Source of the DNA: Catellatospora paridis | Lineage (GTDB): Bacteria; Actinomycetota; Actinomycetes; Mycobacteriales; Micromonosporaceae | Reading direction: 5' to 3' | Assembly (NCBI RefSeq): GCF_009720365.1 | Contig: NZ_WBZD01000044.1 | Location: 62,001-126,000, forward strand | Length of the DNA stretch: 64,000 bases | In this document: one piece after another, positions 1 to 8,399 of the stretch | Position numbering within the stretch: position 1 is the first letter of the stretch | How the letters are laid out: every line of letters begins with the position of its first letter | Position numbers and translations under genes: made by a program | The notes under the pieces: generated by a model | Told to the model about the DNA's origin: nothing | Databases searched by the model: none | Seen by the model: the letters and a program-made list of their open reading frames with translations, nothing else

Positions 1-2
1 AC

Positions 3-59
3 CGCACGCTGGCGGCATACGGGGAGACGATCATCCCGGCGATCAAGGCGCTGGACTGA
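3..59 (+). CDS. C-terminal end of a truncated protein, possibly a luciferase-like flavin oxidoreductase
   Basis: Only the last 18 codons are inside the window; the frame enters from the left edge and stops at TGA 57-59. The tail contains YGETIIPAIKAL, which resembles the closing helix of F420/FMN-dependent luciferase-like monooxygenases. That similarity is weak and rests on about a dozen residues, so the family is a guess. What is seen directly is an open, codon-biased frame ending just before a region that otherwise lacks a good gene. Confidence 0.4.
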   Translation, partial: RTLAAYGETIIPAIKALD

Positions 60-484
60 GCCCGACGGCGACCTGCTCGATCAGGGTGCGATACGCATCC
101 TTCATGGGCAGCTCGCGTTCGACCCGGATGCGGCGGCGGGTCGCGGTGACGTCGATGCCGCGCACCGGGTCGTGGCCGGGCCGCTCGTACGTCTCTCACC
201 ACGCCGAGATCGAGACCAGCTTCTCCACCCTGCGGCCGGGGCAGCCGACGACCACGGTCTGACCGTCACCGCGCCCCGGCGGCGTTGCGGTTGCGCGGCC
301 GCCGGGCTGCCCTCGCCGGCCGCGTCCGACCGCGGGTCGGACGTCCGCCTCGACCGCGCGCCGGCACGCACGCGGCGGGCGCCGTCGGGCCCGGTGGCGG
401 CACCGGCCGCGGCCGGCACCGGCGCCTGGCCAGTACCGACGTCAGCAAGGCGAGCAGCCCGGCCGTCAGCGCGCCCCAGGACAT
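43..484 (-). pseudogene. Possible decayed gene, no intact reading frame
   Basis: On the minus strand a plausible N-terminus with one membrane segment (MSWGALTAGLLALLTSVLAR, ATG at 484) runs into low-complexity Pro/Arg sequence and stops at 266. In another frame, protein-like sequence (VVVGCPGRRVEKLVSISAW) reaches an in-frame TGA at 196-198. It then resumes with RGIDVTATRRRIRVERELPM and ends at 43. The two halves would need a frameshift and loss of a stop to join. I do not recognise the family. It could equally be two unrelated short frames in noncoding DNA. Nothing else is visible between 60 and 537. Confidence 0.25.
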
Positions 485-537
485 GTCCGCTTCCTCCCTG
501 AGCCCGCACCGTCCCGGGTGTTCATGCGCGATGAGTG

Positions 538-2097
538 TCAGACCTTGGCCAGCGCGGGCGCGGACTCCGGCTCGGCTGCGGGCAGGTCGACGCTTGACCG
601 CAGCGTGATCTTCGGCAGGGCCAGCGCGGCGATGACGCCGACGACGCCGATGGCAGCGGAGACCAGGAAGATGTGGCCGGTGGCGTCGCCGTACGCCTCC
701 CGCACGATCGCCTGGGCGGCGGGGGGCAGGGCCTGGAGGTTGAGCGATCCGCCGCCCGCCCCGGCCGGCAGGCCCGCTGCCGCGAGGTGGGACAGGATGC
801 TCGTCTTGACCCGCTCGGCGAGGATCGCGCCGAGCACGGACACGCCGATGGTGCCGCCCAGGGAGCGGAAAAAGGTGACCGCGCCGGTGGCCGCGCCCAG
901 GTCCTTCATGGCGGCGGTGTTCTGCACCGCGAGCACCAGGTTCTGCATGGTCATGCCGACGCCGAGACCGACCAGCAGCATGCCCACGCTGAGCACGGGC
1001 AGCGGTGTGGCGTGGTCGATGAAGGACAACCCGAGGAACCCGGCGACCAGGATGATCGCGCCGGTGACGATGTAGGGCTTGACCTTGCCGGACTTGGTGA
1101 CCATGCGGCCGGTGACCGTCGAGGAGATCAGGACGCCGAGCATCAGCGGCATGGTGAGCAGACCCGCCTCAGTCGGCGTGTACCCGCGCCCGACCTGGAA
1201 GTACTGGCCGAGGAACACCGCGCCGCCGAACATCGCCATGCCCACGGCGAGACTGGCGAGGATGGCGAGGGCGGGCACCCGCTGACGGATCACGTCCAGC
1301 GGCACGACGGGCCGCTCGGCACGGCGTTCGACCACCACGGCGAGGCCGAGCACGACCAGCGCGGACAGCACCATGTCGGCGGTCTGCCAGGACAGCCAGG
1401 CGAACGAGTTGCCGACGAACGACACCCAGATCAGCAGCGTGCTCACGCCGACGGCGATCAGCCCTGCCCCGAGGTAGTCCACCTTGCCCTTCGACCGGGC
1501 GCCCGCCGGCAGGTGCAGGGTGAACTGCAGCAGGAAGAAGGCGATGACGGCGATGGGCACGCCGATGAAGAAGCACCAGCGCCAGCCCAGCCACGAGGTG
1601 TCCACGATCAGGCCGCCGAGCAGCGGCCCGGCCAGCGTCGCCACGGCCATCACGCCGCCGAGGTAGCCGTTGTAGCGGCCGCGCTCGCGCGGCGGGATCA
1701 TCGCCGCGATCACGATCTGCACCAGGGCCTGCAGGCCGCCGACGCCGATGCCCTGGACCGCGCGCGCGGCGATGACCTGCGGAGTGTCCTGGGCGAAGCC
1801 GCTGATCAGCGAGCCCAGCACGAAGATGCCGATGGCGATCTGGACGAGCAGCTTCTTGCTGAACATGTCCGCCAGACGGCCCCACACCGGCGTGGTGGCG
1901 GTCGCGGCGAGCAGAGTCGACGTGACGACCCAGGTGTACTGCGTCTGGGTGCCGTTCAGCTCGCCGACGATGCGCGGCAGTGCGGTCGACACGATGGTCG
2001 AGCTGATCATGGCGACGAACAGCACGAGCAGCAGCCCGCTCAGGGACTCCAGGATCTCGCGGTGGTTCATGCGTACGGGTGGGGACACGGTGCTCAT
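538..2097 (-). CDS. DHA2-family MFS multidrug exporter (EmrB/QacA type)
   Basis: This 519-residue membrane protein should export drugs or other hydrophobic compounds by proton antiport at the cytoplasmic membrane. Hydrophobic segments run along its whole length, consistent with the 14 helices of the DHA2 branch. The first helix is followed by STIVSTALPRIVGEL, the usual motif D1 region (normally with Asp: IVxxALP), and WGRLADMFSKK matches the motif A loop. The ATG at 2097 starts MSTVSPPVRMNHRE; the frame is open far upstream, but that extension is not protein-like. A near-perfect palindrome 17 bases upstream of the start is probably its operator. No regulator gene lies next to it, so its repressor must be encoded elsewhere. 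Confidence 0.93.
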   Translation of the reverse strand: MSTVSPPVRMNHREILESLSGLLLVLFVAMISSTIVSTALPRIVGELNGTQTQYTWVVTSTLLAATATTPVWGRLADMFSKKLLVQIAIGIFVLGSLISGFAQDTPQVIAARAVQGIGVGGLQALVQIVIAAMIPPRERGRYNGYLGGVMAVATLAGPLLGGLIVDTSWLGWRWCFFIGVPIAVIAFFLLQFTLHLPAGARSKGKVDYLGAGLIAVGVSTLLIWVSFVGNSFAWLSWQTADMVLSALVVLGLAVVVERRAERPVVPLDVIRQRVPALAILASLAVGMAMFGGAVFLGQYFQVGRGYTPTEAGLLTMPLMLGVLISSTVTGRMVTKSGKVKPYIVTGAIILVAGFLGLSFIDHATPLPVLSVGMLLVGLGVGMTMQNLVLAVQNTAAMKDLGAATGAVTFFRSLGGTIGVSVLGAILAERVKTSILSHLAAAGLPAGAGGGSLNLQALPPAAQAIVREAYGDATGHIFLVSAAIGVVGVIAALALPKITLRSSVDLPAAEPESAPALAKV

Positions 2098-2113
2098 GCC
2101 ACGCAGCCTCGCA

Positions 2114-2138
2114 TAATCTTGCGCAGTGCGCAAAATTA
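2114..2138 (-). promoter_or_regulatory. Palindromic operator upstream of the DHA2 exporter
   Basis: The core TTGCGCAGTGCGCAA (2119-2133) is a perfect 7+1+7 palindrome. It extends outward as TAAT...ATTA with a single mismatch. Size and placement fit a TetR- or MarR-type dimer controlling the exporter at 538-2097. The rest of the 2098-2421 gap holds no convincing gene. Confidence 0.6.
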
Positions 2139-2421
2139 CACTGCGCGCAACTATGCCGTGACGGCACGAATTCCTCCGATGACCGCGGCGTCCATGGCGG
2201 ACTGTGACACGGCCGCCCGGCGAGCGCCGGTCAGGCCGCGCAGCGGATACCGCGAGCTCAGCCGGCCAGTGCCGACGGGTGCACGGTCGCGGCGCTGAGG
2301 TCCTGGTCGCGTCGGGTACACGCCATGGCGTTTTGTCCATGTTAGGGATACGTCGCCGGTAAACTGAGCCCGACAGCTGTGCCCCGGACGGGCTGCGCCC
2401 CGAAAGGACGGGGGAACGGGT

Positions 2422-3570
2422 GTGAAGACCTGGCACATGGTGGCGGCGCTGGCCGCCGCGGCCGTGCTGACCCTGACCATCGGGTTGTTCCCGGCCCGCG
2501 CGGCGGGCCCGGACGGCTGCCCGCAGGCGGCCTTCGGCTTCTCGACAGACGAGCGCGACCGGATGCGCGCCGCCGTCGACAAGACCCGCGCCGACGCGAA
2601 GTCTCCCGGGATCGCCGCCGGGGTGTTCGTGCCGGGCCGCGGCAGCTGGATCTGCGTGATCGGCGTGTCCGATCAGGAGACCGGGCGGACGATGAACGCC
2701 GCCGACCGGTTCCGCGTCGGCAGCATCACCAAGACGTTCACCGGGACCGCCGTGCTGCAACTGGTCGACCGCGGGCTGATCGGCCTGGACGAGCCGCTCA
2801 GCCGGTACGTCGACTGGCCCGACGGCAACGCGATCACGATCCGGCAGCTGCTGAACATGACCGCCGGCGTCTACGACTACACCGAGGACCCGGAGTTCCA
2901 GAAGCGCTACCAGGCCGATCCGGCGGGCTCCTTCGGGCCGCGCGACGCGCTCGACATCGCCCGCAACCACGAGCCCTACTTCCCGCCGGGCAAGGGCTTC
3001 CACTACTCGGACACCAACTACATCCTGCTGGAGACGGTCGTCGAGCGGGTCACCGGCCGGGCGATCGGCGATCTGATCGAGGAGGGCATCGTCGACAAGC
3101 TCGGGCTGGCCTCGACCGGTTACCCGACCACCCCCGCGCTCGAACCGCCGTACGCGCGCGGCTACGACGAGACACCCGACCCGGGTGACGGCGAGACGCT
3201 GCGCGACGTCACCGAATCCAACCCCGGCTACGCCGGGGCCGCCGGGGCGATGACGTCCAACCTGGGCGACCTGCGCATCTGGGCCGCGGAACTGGCCAAC
3301 GGCGCGCTGATCAGCGAGCGCCTGCAGCGCGAGCGGCTGCAGACGGTGCCGCTGGCCCAGGGCGCCCAGGTGTCGTACGGGCTGGGCATCGCCGACTGGG
3401 GCGGCTGGCTCGGCCACAACGGCACCATCCTGGGCTACAACACGGCGATGTTCTACCTGCCGGAGACCGGGGCGGTCATCGTGGTCGAGGTCAACCGGTC
3501 CGCCCTGGACACCGACCATGCGACGCCGCTGTTCGGCGAGCTCGCGAAGATCCTCTATCCGGACCGGTGA
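2422..3570 (+). CDS. Secreted serine hydrolase, beta-lactamase class C / D-Ala-D-Ala carboxypeptidase fold
   Basis: A 382-residue exported hydrolase of the AmpC/EstB superfamily, acting on peptidoglycan stem peptides, beta-lactams or small esters; the substrate cannot be told. An N-terminal signal sequence (about residues 1-28, ending PARAAG) precedes the domain. The catalytic SxxK motif is S101-I-T-K104. The second motif is Y195-S-D, where Asn is more usual at the third position, and the third is GHNG near residue 330. It starts at GTG 2422, with the purine-rich stretch GAAAGGACGGGGG about 8 bases upstream. The next gene begins 4 bases after its stop, so the two are probably cotranscribed. 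Confidence 0.9.
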   Translation: MKTWHMVAALAAAAVLTLTIGLFPARAAGPDGCPQAAFGFSTDERDRMRAAVDKTRADAKSPGIAAGVFVPGRGSWICVIGVSDQETGRTMNAADRFRVGSITKTFTGTAVLQLVDRGLIGLDEPLSRYVDWPDGNAITIRQLLNMTAGVYDYTEDPEFQKRYQADPAGSFGPRDALDIARNHEPYFPPGKGFHYSDTNYILLETVVERVTGRAIGDLIEEGIVDKLGLASTGYPTTPALEPPYARGYDETPDPGDGETLRDVTESNPGYAGAAGAMTSNLGDLRIWAAELANGALISERLQRERLQTVPLAQGAQVSYGLGIADWGGWLGHNGTILGYNTAMFYLPETGAVIVVEVNRSALDTDHATPLFGELAKILYPDR

Positions 3571-3574
3571 CCCC

Positions 3575-4696
3575 GTGTCGCAGGCGTCGCAGGCGCCCAC
3601 CGCGTGGCAGGCGGTCCCGCTCGACGAGCGCATCGCGTGGGCCCGCCGCAACATGGTGCTGACCGCGCGCACGGCGGCGGCCCTGCCGCCGATGCACGGG
3701 GTGCGGCTGGCCTGCACCGTGCACCTGGACCTGAAGATCCTGCTGGCGATCGAGGCATTCGTGCGGGCGGGCGCGCAGGTGGCGGTCGTGCCCGCCAACC
3801 CGCACACCACGCAGTGGGACGTGGTCGGCTGGCTGCACGCCGAGGGCGTGGAGACGGCGTTCACCCGGTTCGCCGAGGAGGAGCGGGCGGCCGCGGCGTG
3901 TGTGGAGTGGGCCCCGACGCACGCACTGGAGATGGGCGCGGTGGTGATGACCGCGGCCGCGCGGGCGGGATACACCGGGTTGTCGGCCGGTGTCGAGGTC
4001 ACCCGCACCGGTGTCGACCGGCTGTTCCGGGTCGAGGTGCGCCATCCGGTGTTCGACCTGGACGCGGTGCCGCTCAAGACGGTCCTGCACAACCGCTTCG
4101 CCGTCGGGACCAGCACCTGGGCCACCCTGACCGCGCGCACCAACGTGACGCTGCACGCCAAGTCGGTGCTGGTGGTCGGCTACGGCGAGGTGGGCGCGGG
4201 GCTGGCTCGCACCGCGCGGGCGTACGGCGCGCAGGTCCTCGTCGCCGAACCCGACCCGTCCCGCCGCGCGGTCGCCTCCTACGAGGGCTACCGCGTCGGC
4301 ACGGTCGACGAGCTGATCGCCGACGCCGACGTCGTCGTCACCGCGACCGGCCGCCCCGGCTCGGTGCCCGCCCGCCTGCTCGGCCAGGCCAAGGACGGCT
4401 GCCTCCTGCTCAACTCCGGCCACACCGACGACGAGATCGAGGTCGACGCGCTCGGCCCCGGCCGCCCCGTCATCCCCCACCTCACCGCCCACCGCTACGG
4501 CGACCGCGAACTGTTCCTCTTCGCCGGCGGCCGCATCGCCAACCTGGTCGCCGGCGACGGCGACAGCCTCAACGTCTTCGACACCACCGAAGCCCTGATG
4601 ATCGCCTCCCTCGCCTGGACCATCACGGAAGGCTCCACCTACCCACCCGGCCTCCACCCCCTCCCCACCACCGCCTGGCGCTCCGCCACCCCCTGA
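3575..4696 (+). CDS. Adenosylhomocysteinase-like NAD-binding protein
   Basis: A 373-residue protein related to S-adenosylhomocysteine hydrolase but about 60-120 residues shorter than authentic enzymes. The Rossmann motif GYGEVGAGLA is clear, and CTVHLDLKILLAIEAF aligns with the N-terminal active-site His region. However, the family Asp-rich substrate motif (DDGGD) is not seen. The Lys/Asp motif around NVNDSVTKSKFDN appears as PLKTVLHNRF, with Lys kept and Asp replaced by Asn. It may therefore be an inactive or altered-specificity paralog. The start is GTG 3575, four bases after the hydrolase stop; an upstream ATG at 3518 would overlap that gene by 53 bases. Confidence 0.78.
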   Translation: MSQASQAPTAWQAVPLDERIAWARRNMVLTARTAAALPPMHGVRLACTVHLDLKILLAIEAFVRAGAQVAVVPANPHTTQWDVVGWLHAEGVETAFTRFAEEERAAAACVEWAPTHALEMGAVVMTAAARAGYTGLSAGVEVTRTGVDRLFRVEVRHPVFDLDAVPLKTVLHNRFAVGTSTWATLTARTNVTLHAKSVLVVGYGEVGAGLARTARAYGAQVLVAEPDPSRRAVASYEGYRVGTVDELIADADVVVTATGRPGSVPARLLGQAKDGCLLLNSGHTDDEIEVDALGPGRPVIPHLTAHRYGDRELFLFAGGRIANLVAGDGDSLNVFDTTEALMIASLAWTITEGSTYPPGLHPLPTTAWRSATP

Positions 4697-4719
4697 CAGG
4701 CGATGCCACCCCCTGACCT

Positions 4720-4796
4720 GCGACGATCTTGCGTGGACGGTGGGGATGGCACACTCGAAAGCCCCATAAGTGCAACAGTTCGCGCAAGATCGTCGC
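4720..4796. repeat. Long-loop inverted repeat with CGATCTTGCG arms
   Basis: Arms GCGACGATCTTGCG (4720-4733) and CGCAAGATCGTCGC (4783-4796) are perfect 14-base complements separated by 49 bases. They lie between the stop of the preceding gene and aroA. The role is unknown; it may be a mobile hairpin remnant or a terminator without a T-tract. Confidence 0.6.
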
Positions 4797-4871
4797 GATC
4801 ATGAGTGCGGGTGATCTCAGTGCGTGGTCAGCGGGCGTTGCCAAGGTCGTCGGCGGCGCATACTGGCGGCC

Positions 4872-6152
4872 GTGTCTGAGACCTCGTTGCCGTCCGTGAT
4901 CGCACTGTCGCCGGTGGAGCAGCCGCCGGACGCCACGGTGCGGTTGCCGGGTTCCAAGAGCATCACCAACCGGGCGCTGCTGTGCGCCGCGCTCGCCGAG
5001 GGGACGAGCACGCTGACCGGGGTGCTGTTCGCCGACGACACCCGGGCCATGCTGGGCGCGGTCGCCGCGCTGGGCGCACACGTCACGGCCGACGAAGAAG
5101 CGGCCGAGGTGACGGTGCGGGGCACCGATCCGCGTGCCGCGACCGGGCCGGTGACGGTGCACGCCAACCAGTCCGGCACCACTTCCCGTTTCGTGCTTCC
5201 CGCGCTCGCGCTGCGCCCGGCGCGCGGGGTGCTCGACGGCGACGCACAGCTGCGCGCCCGACCCTTCGGCCCGCTGGTCGAGGCGCTGCGCACGCTCGGG
5301 GCGCGGGTCGAGGAACCGGCCGAGGCGGGCCGGCTGCCGCTGGCCGTGACCGGCCCGGTGCACGGCGGCCGGGTCCCGCTGCCGGGGCACCTGTCCAGCC
5401 AGTTCCTGTCCGGGCTGCTGATGGCGGGGCCGCTGATGCGCGACGGGCTGGCCGTGGAGCTGACCTCGCCGCTGGTCTCGGTGCCGTACGTGACCATGAC
5501 CGCCGCGGTGATGGCCGCGTTCGGCGTGCGAGCCGACGGGCTGGGCGTCGCCCCGGGCCGCTACCGGGCCGCCGAGTACGCGATCGAGCCCGACGCGAGC
5601 GCCGCGTCGTACTTCCTGGCCGCGGCGGCGATCACCGGCGGGCGGATCACCGTGGCCGGGCTGGGCGCGGGCAGCCTGCAGGGAGACGTGCGCTTCGCCG
5701 ACGTGCTGGAGCGGATGGGCGCGCGGGTGTCGCGGACCGCCGACGGCATCACGGTGACCGGCGGCGGCCCGCTGCGCGGCGTCGACGTCGACATGGCCGA
5801 CATCTCCGACACGGCGCAGACCCTGGCCGCGGTGGCGGTGCACGCCGACGGGCCGACCCGGGTGCGCGGCATCGGCTTCATCCGTGAGAAGGAGACCGAC
5901 CGGCTAGCCGCGGTCGTCACCGAGCTGCGCCGGGCCGGCATCGACGCGACCGAGCATGAGGACGGCTTCACCGTCCGGCCGGGCCGCCCCGCGCCGACGC
6001 GCTTCGACACGTACGGCGACCACCGGATGGCGATGAGCCTGTCGCTGCTGAGCCTGCGCTCGCCCGGCATCGAGATCGACAATCCGCGGTGCGTCGCGAA
6101 GACCTACCCGGGTTTCTTCGCGGACCTGTCGCGGGTCACCGCCCGAGCGTGA
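4872..6152 (+). CDS. aroA: 3-phosphoshikimate 1-carboxyvinyltransferase (EPSP synthase)
   Basis: This 426-residue cytoplasmic enzyme transfers enolpyruvyl from PEP to shikimate-3-phosphate, the sixth step of the shikimate pathway. The N-terminal LPGSKSITNRAL carries the shikimate-phosphate-binding Lys29 and Ser30 and Arg34. NQSGTTSRF is the PEP-loop equivalent, SSQFLSGLLMAGPLM follows, and the C-terminal REKETDRLAA and GDHRMAMSLSLL motifs are intact. Length is normal. GTG 4872 is chosen because the protein-like sequence begins there. No clear ribosome site precedes it, and a CATACT box seven bases upstream suggests a leaderless transcript. Confidence 0.95.
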   Translation: MSETSLPSVIALSPVEQPPDATVRLPGSKSITNRALLCAALAEGTSTLTGVLFADDTRAMLGAVAALGAHVTADEEAAEVTVRGTDPRAATGPVTVHANQSGTTSRFVLPALALRPARGVLDGDAQLRARPFGPLVEALRTLGARVEEPAEAGRLPLAVTGPVHGGRVPLPGHLSSQFLSGLLMAGPLMRDGLAVELTSPLVSVPYVTMTAAVMAAFGVRADGLGVAPGRYRAAEYAIEPDASAASYFLAAAAITGGRITVAGLGAGSLQGDVRFADVLERMGARVSRTADGITVTGGGPLRGVDVDMADISDTAQTLAAVAVHADGPTRVRGIGFIREKETDRLAAVVTELRRAGIDATEHEDGFTVRPGRPAPTRFDTYGDHRMAMSLSLLSLRSPGIEIDNPRCVAKTYPGFFADLSRVTARA

Positions 6153-6165
6153 AGGATCAAACGGT

Positions 6166-7143
6166 ATGGAGTACGTGAAGCTGGGCCGCACCGGCCTTGA
6201 CGTGTCCCGGCTGAGTCTGGGCTGCATGAGCTACGGCGAGCCGAACCTCGGCAGCCACACCTGGACGTTGCCCGAGGACGAGTCCCGCCCGTTCATCAAG
6301 CGGGCGCTGGAGCTCGGGGTCAACTTCTTCGACACCGCCAACGTGTACTCGCTGGGCAGCAGCGAGGAGATCCTGGGCCGGGCGCTGCGCGACTTCGCCG
6401 ATCGCGACGAGGTCGTCATCGCCACCAAGGTGTGGGGTCCGATGCGCGAGGGTCCCAACGGCCGCGGCCTGTCCCGCAAGGCGATCATGACCGAGATCGA
6501 CCACAGCCTGCGCCGGCTCGGCACGGACTACGTCGACCTGTATCAGATCCACCGGTTCGACCCGCACACGCCGCTGGAGGAGACCCTGGAGGCGCTGCAC
6601 GACGTCGTCAAGGCTGGCAAGGCGCGCTACCTCGGCGCGTCCTCGATGTACGCCTGGCAGTTCGCCAAGGCCCTGCACACCGCCGACGCGCACGGCTGGA
6701 CCAGGTTCGCCACCATGCAGAACCACTACAACCTGATCTACCGCGAGGAGGAGCGGGAGATGCTGCCGCTCTGCCTCGACGAGGGCATCGGCGTGATCCC
6801 GTGGAGCCCGCTGGCCCGCGGCCGGCTGACCCGCGAGCCCGACACCGTCACCGCGCGCACCCAGGACGACGCCTTCGGCGAGGGCCTGTACGCCGCGACC
6901 GAGGCAGCCGACCGGGCGGTGATCGCCGAGGTCGGCCGGATCGCGCGTGAGCGCGGCGTGCCCCGCGCCCAGATCGCGCTGGCCTGGGTGGCGAGCCGGC
7001 CGGGCGTGGTCGCGCCGATCGTCGGCGCGACGAGACCGCAGCATCTGGAGGACGCGGTGGCGGCATTGGACCTCACGCTGAGCGCGGACGAGGTGGCCGC
7101 GCTGGAGAAGCCCTACGAGCCGCACCGGATCGCCGGGCAGTGA
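6166..7143 (+). CDS. Aldo/keto reductase
   Basis: A 325-residue NADPH-dependent oxidoreductase with the (beta/alpha)8 fold of the AKR superfamily, related to the voltage-gated K channel beta-subunit-like and YajO/Tas-type reductases. The catalytic tetrad is visible as Asp56 (FFDTANVY), Tyr61, Lys88 (IATKVWG) and His129 (LYQIHRFD). The C-terminal cofactor motif IVGATRPQHLEDAV is present. The substrate is unknown. ATG 6166 follows GAAGGAT 7 bases upstream. The gene lies 13 bases after the aroA stop, suggesting readthrough from aroA without implying a shikimate role. Confidence 0.93.
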   Translation: MEYVKLGRTGLDVSRLSLGCMSYGEPNLGSHTWTLPEDESRPFIKRALELGVNFFDTANVYSLGSSEEILGRALRDFADRDEVVIATKVWGPMREGPNGRGLSRKAIMTEIDHSLRRLGTDYVDLYQIHRFDPHTPLEETLEALHDVVKAGKARYLGASSMYAWQFAKALHTADAHGWTRFATMQNHYNLIYREEEREMLPLCLDEGIGVIPWSPLARGRLTREPDTVTARTQDDAFGEGLYAATEAADRAVIAEVGRIARERGVPRAQIALAWVASRPGVVAPIVGATRPQHLEDAVAALDLTLSADEVAALEKPYEPHRIAGQ

Positions 7144-7236
7144 CGCGCGCGGACCGGCGCGTGAACCGGTAGCGTGTGCCCAGCCGTGGCAGGTGCCACA
7201 CGACAGACATGACGGTCGGCGGAGATTCGAGGATTC

Positions 7237-7926
7237 GTGAGCGGACAGGTGAAGGACCAGACGGAAGCCCGGCGGGCGACCAAGGCGGAGCGGCGGGAGG
7301 CCCGGGTCGCCGCGGCACGGGCGGCCAAGCGCAGGAAGATCGTGTACGGCATGCTCGGCACGTTCTTCGGCACGATCCTGCTGATCGGCTTCGCCTTCGT
7401 GGTGTTCAAGGACGGTGGCGACAACTCCGCGGCCGCGCAGCCCAACGCCTCGGCCAGCCCCGGTACGACCCCGGCGGCGGACCCCAACGCCCCCGCCGAC
7501 CCGAATGCCCCCGCGCCCGATGCGAAGTTCCCGCCGCTGCCCCCGGGCGCCGACCCCGCGCTGGGCACCAAGCCGGTGGTCACCAAGGGTGAGGGCACCC
7601 CGAAGGAGCTGAAGGTCACCACGCTGATCCAGGGCAAGGGTGCCACGGTCAAGTCGGGCGACAACATCACGGTGAACTACGTCGGCGTCAAGTACCCCAC
7701 CGGCGAGCAGTTCGACGCGTCCTGGGACAGCAAGCAGGCGTACCCGGTGACCATCGGGGTCGGCCAGGTCATCCCCGGCTGGGACCAGGGTCTGGTCGGC
7801 GTGAAGGTCGGCAGCCGGGTGCAGCTCGACATCCCGTCCAACCTGGCGTACGGCGACGGCCCGGACTCCCGGCTGCCCGGCCCGCTGCGCTTCGTCGTCG
7901 ACGTGCTCGGGGTCAACCCCGCCTGA
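7237..7926 (+). CDS. Membrane-anchored FKBP-type peptidyl-prolyl isomerase
   Basis: A 229-residue protein with a basic, Ala/Arg-rich cytoplasmic N-terminus (1-34) and one membrane helix (about 35-57). A Pro/Ala/Asn-rich linker (61-110) leads to an extracytoplasmic FKBP domain (about 120-229). The domain motifs VNYVGVKYPTGEQFDASW, VIPGWDQGLVGVKVGSR and IPSNLAYGD are well preserved, so proline isomerase activity on secreted proteins is likely. It begins with GTG 7237; the upstream GAGG is only a modest ribosome site. A strong hairpin terminator lies 19 bases after the stop, so it is probably monocistronic. Confidence 0.93.
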   Translation: MSGQVKDQTEARRATKAERREARVAAARAAKRRKIVYGMLGTFFGTILLIGFAFVVFKDGGDNSAAAQPNASASPGTTPAADPNAPADPNAPAPDAKFPPLPPGADPALGTKPVVTKGEGTPKELKVTTLIQGKGATVKSGDNITVNYVGVKYPTGEQFDASWDSKQAYPVTIGVGQVIPGWDQGLVGVKVGSRVQLDIPSNLAYGDGPDSRLPGPLRFVVDVLGVNPA

Positions 7927-7945
7927 TCCGCGTCCCTCGCGGTGT

Positions 7946-7978
7946 TCCGCCCCCGGCTGCCCGGCAGCCGGGGGCGGA
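7946..7978 (+). terminator. Strong GC hairpin after the FKBP gene
   Basis: The arms TCCGCCCCCGGCTG and CAGCCGGGGGCGGA pair around a five-base loop. There is no T-tract, as is usual for high-GC actinomycete terminators. It ends the transcript of the 7237-7926 gene. Confidence 0.8.
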
Positions 7979-8150
7979 GTCGTCTGCGACCCGAGTGGTG
8001 GTCGGGCGGCGTAGCCGAATGCGCAAATCGCCTCATATCTGCTCCCTTCGGGCTATGGTCGAGCAGCGGAACATGGCTCGTCCGGTGCGCCGCCACGCTC
8101 GCGGCTCGGCGGCCCGTCCACGTTCCGCGGGCGGCACGAAGGAGAGGGCG

Positions 8151-8396
8151 ATGGCAACGAGCAAGATCAGCTGGATCACCGCCGGGCTGGTGTCCGCGGC
8201 GGCCGCGGGCGTGGGCGCCGTGATGGCGTACCGGCGCCGCCGCACCCAGGCGACCGAGGACAGCTACACGGCACTGGCCGGGCTGAGTTCACACCAGAAC
8301 GGCAAGCACAAGAAGGAACGGATCCCGCGCAAGCTCAAGAAGAGCCGCGCGCACGCCGAGGCGCTGGCCTCCGGGCACGGCGGCCAGCACTGGTGA
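8151..8396 (+). CDS. Small single-pass membrane protein of unknown function
   Basis: An 81-residue protein with one hydrophobic segment (residues 6-27, ending at AYRRRR) and a basic cytoplasmic tail rich in Lys, His and Ser. ATG 8151 has an excellent ribosome site (AAGGAGAGG, four bases upstream). The frame is open further upstream, but that part is not protein-like. I do not recognise a named family. Its stop is 3 bases from the end of the convergent DUF1684 gene. Confidence 0.75.
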   Translation: MATSKISWITAGLVSAAAAGVGAVMAYRRRRTQATEDSYTALAGLSSHQNGKHKKERIPRKLKKSRAHAEALASGHGGQHW

Positions 8397-8399
8397 GGC

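Noticed and set aside
538-4161. A 1207-codon open frame on the minus strand spanning the exporter and beyond
   Set aside because: Only the part up to 2097 is protein-like; the upstream part is antisense to the hydrolase and adenosylhomocysteinase-like genes and is Arg/Gly/Val-biased, as expected from GC-rich shadow frames.
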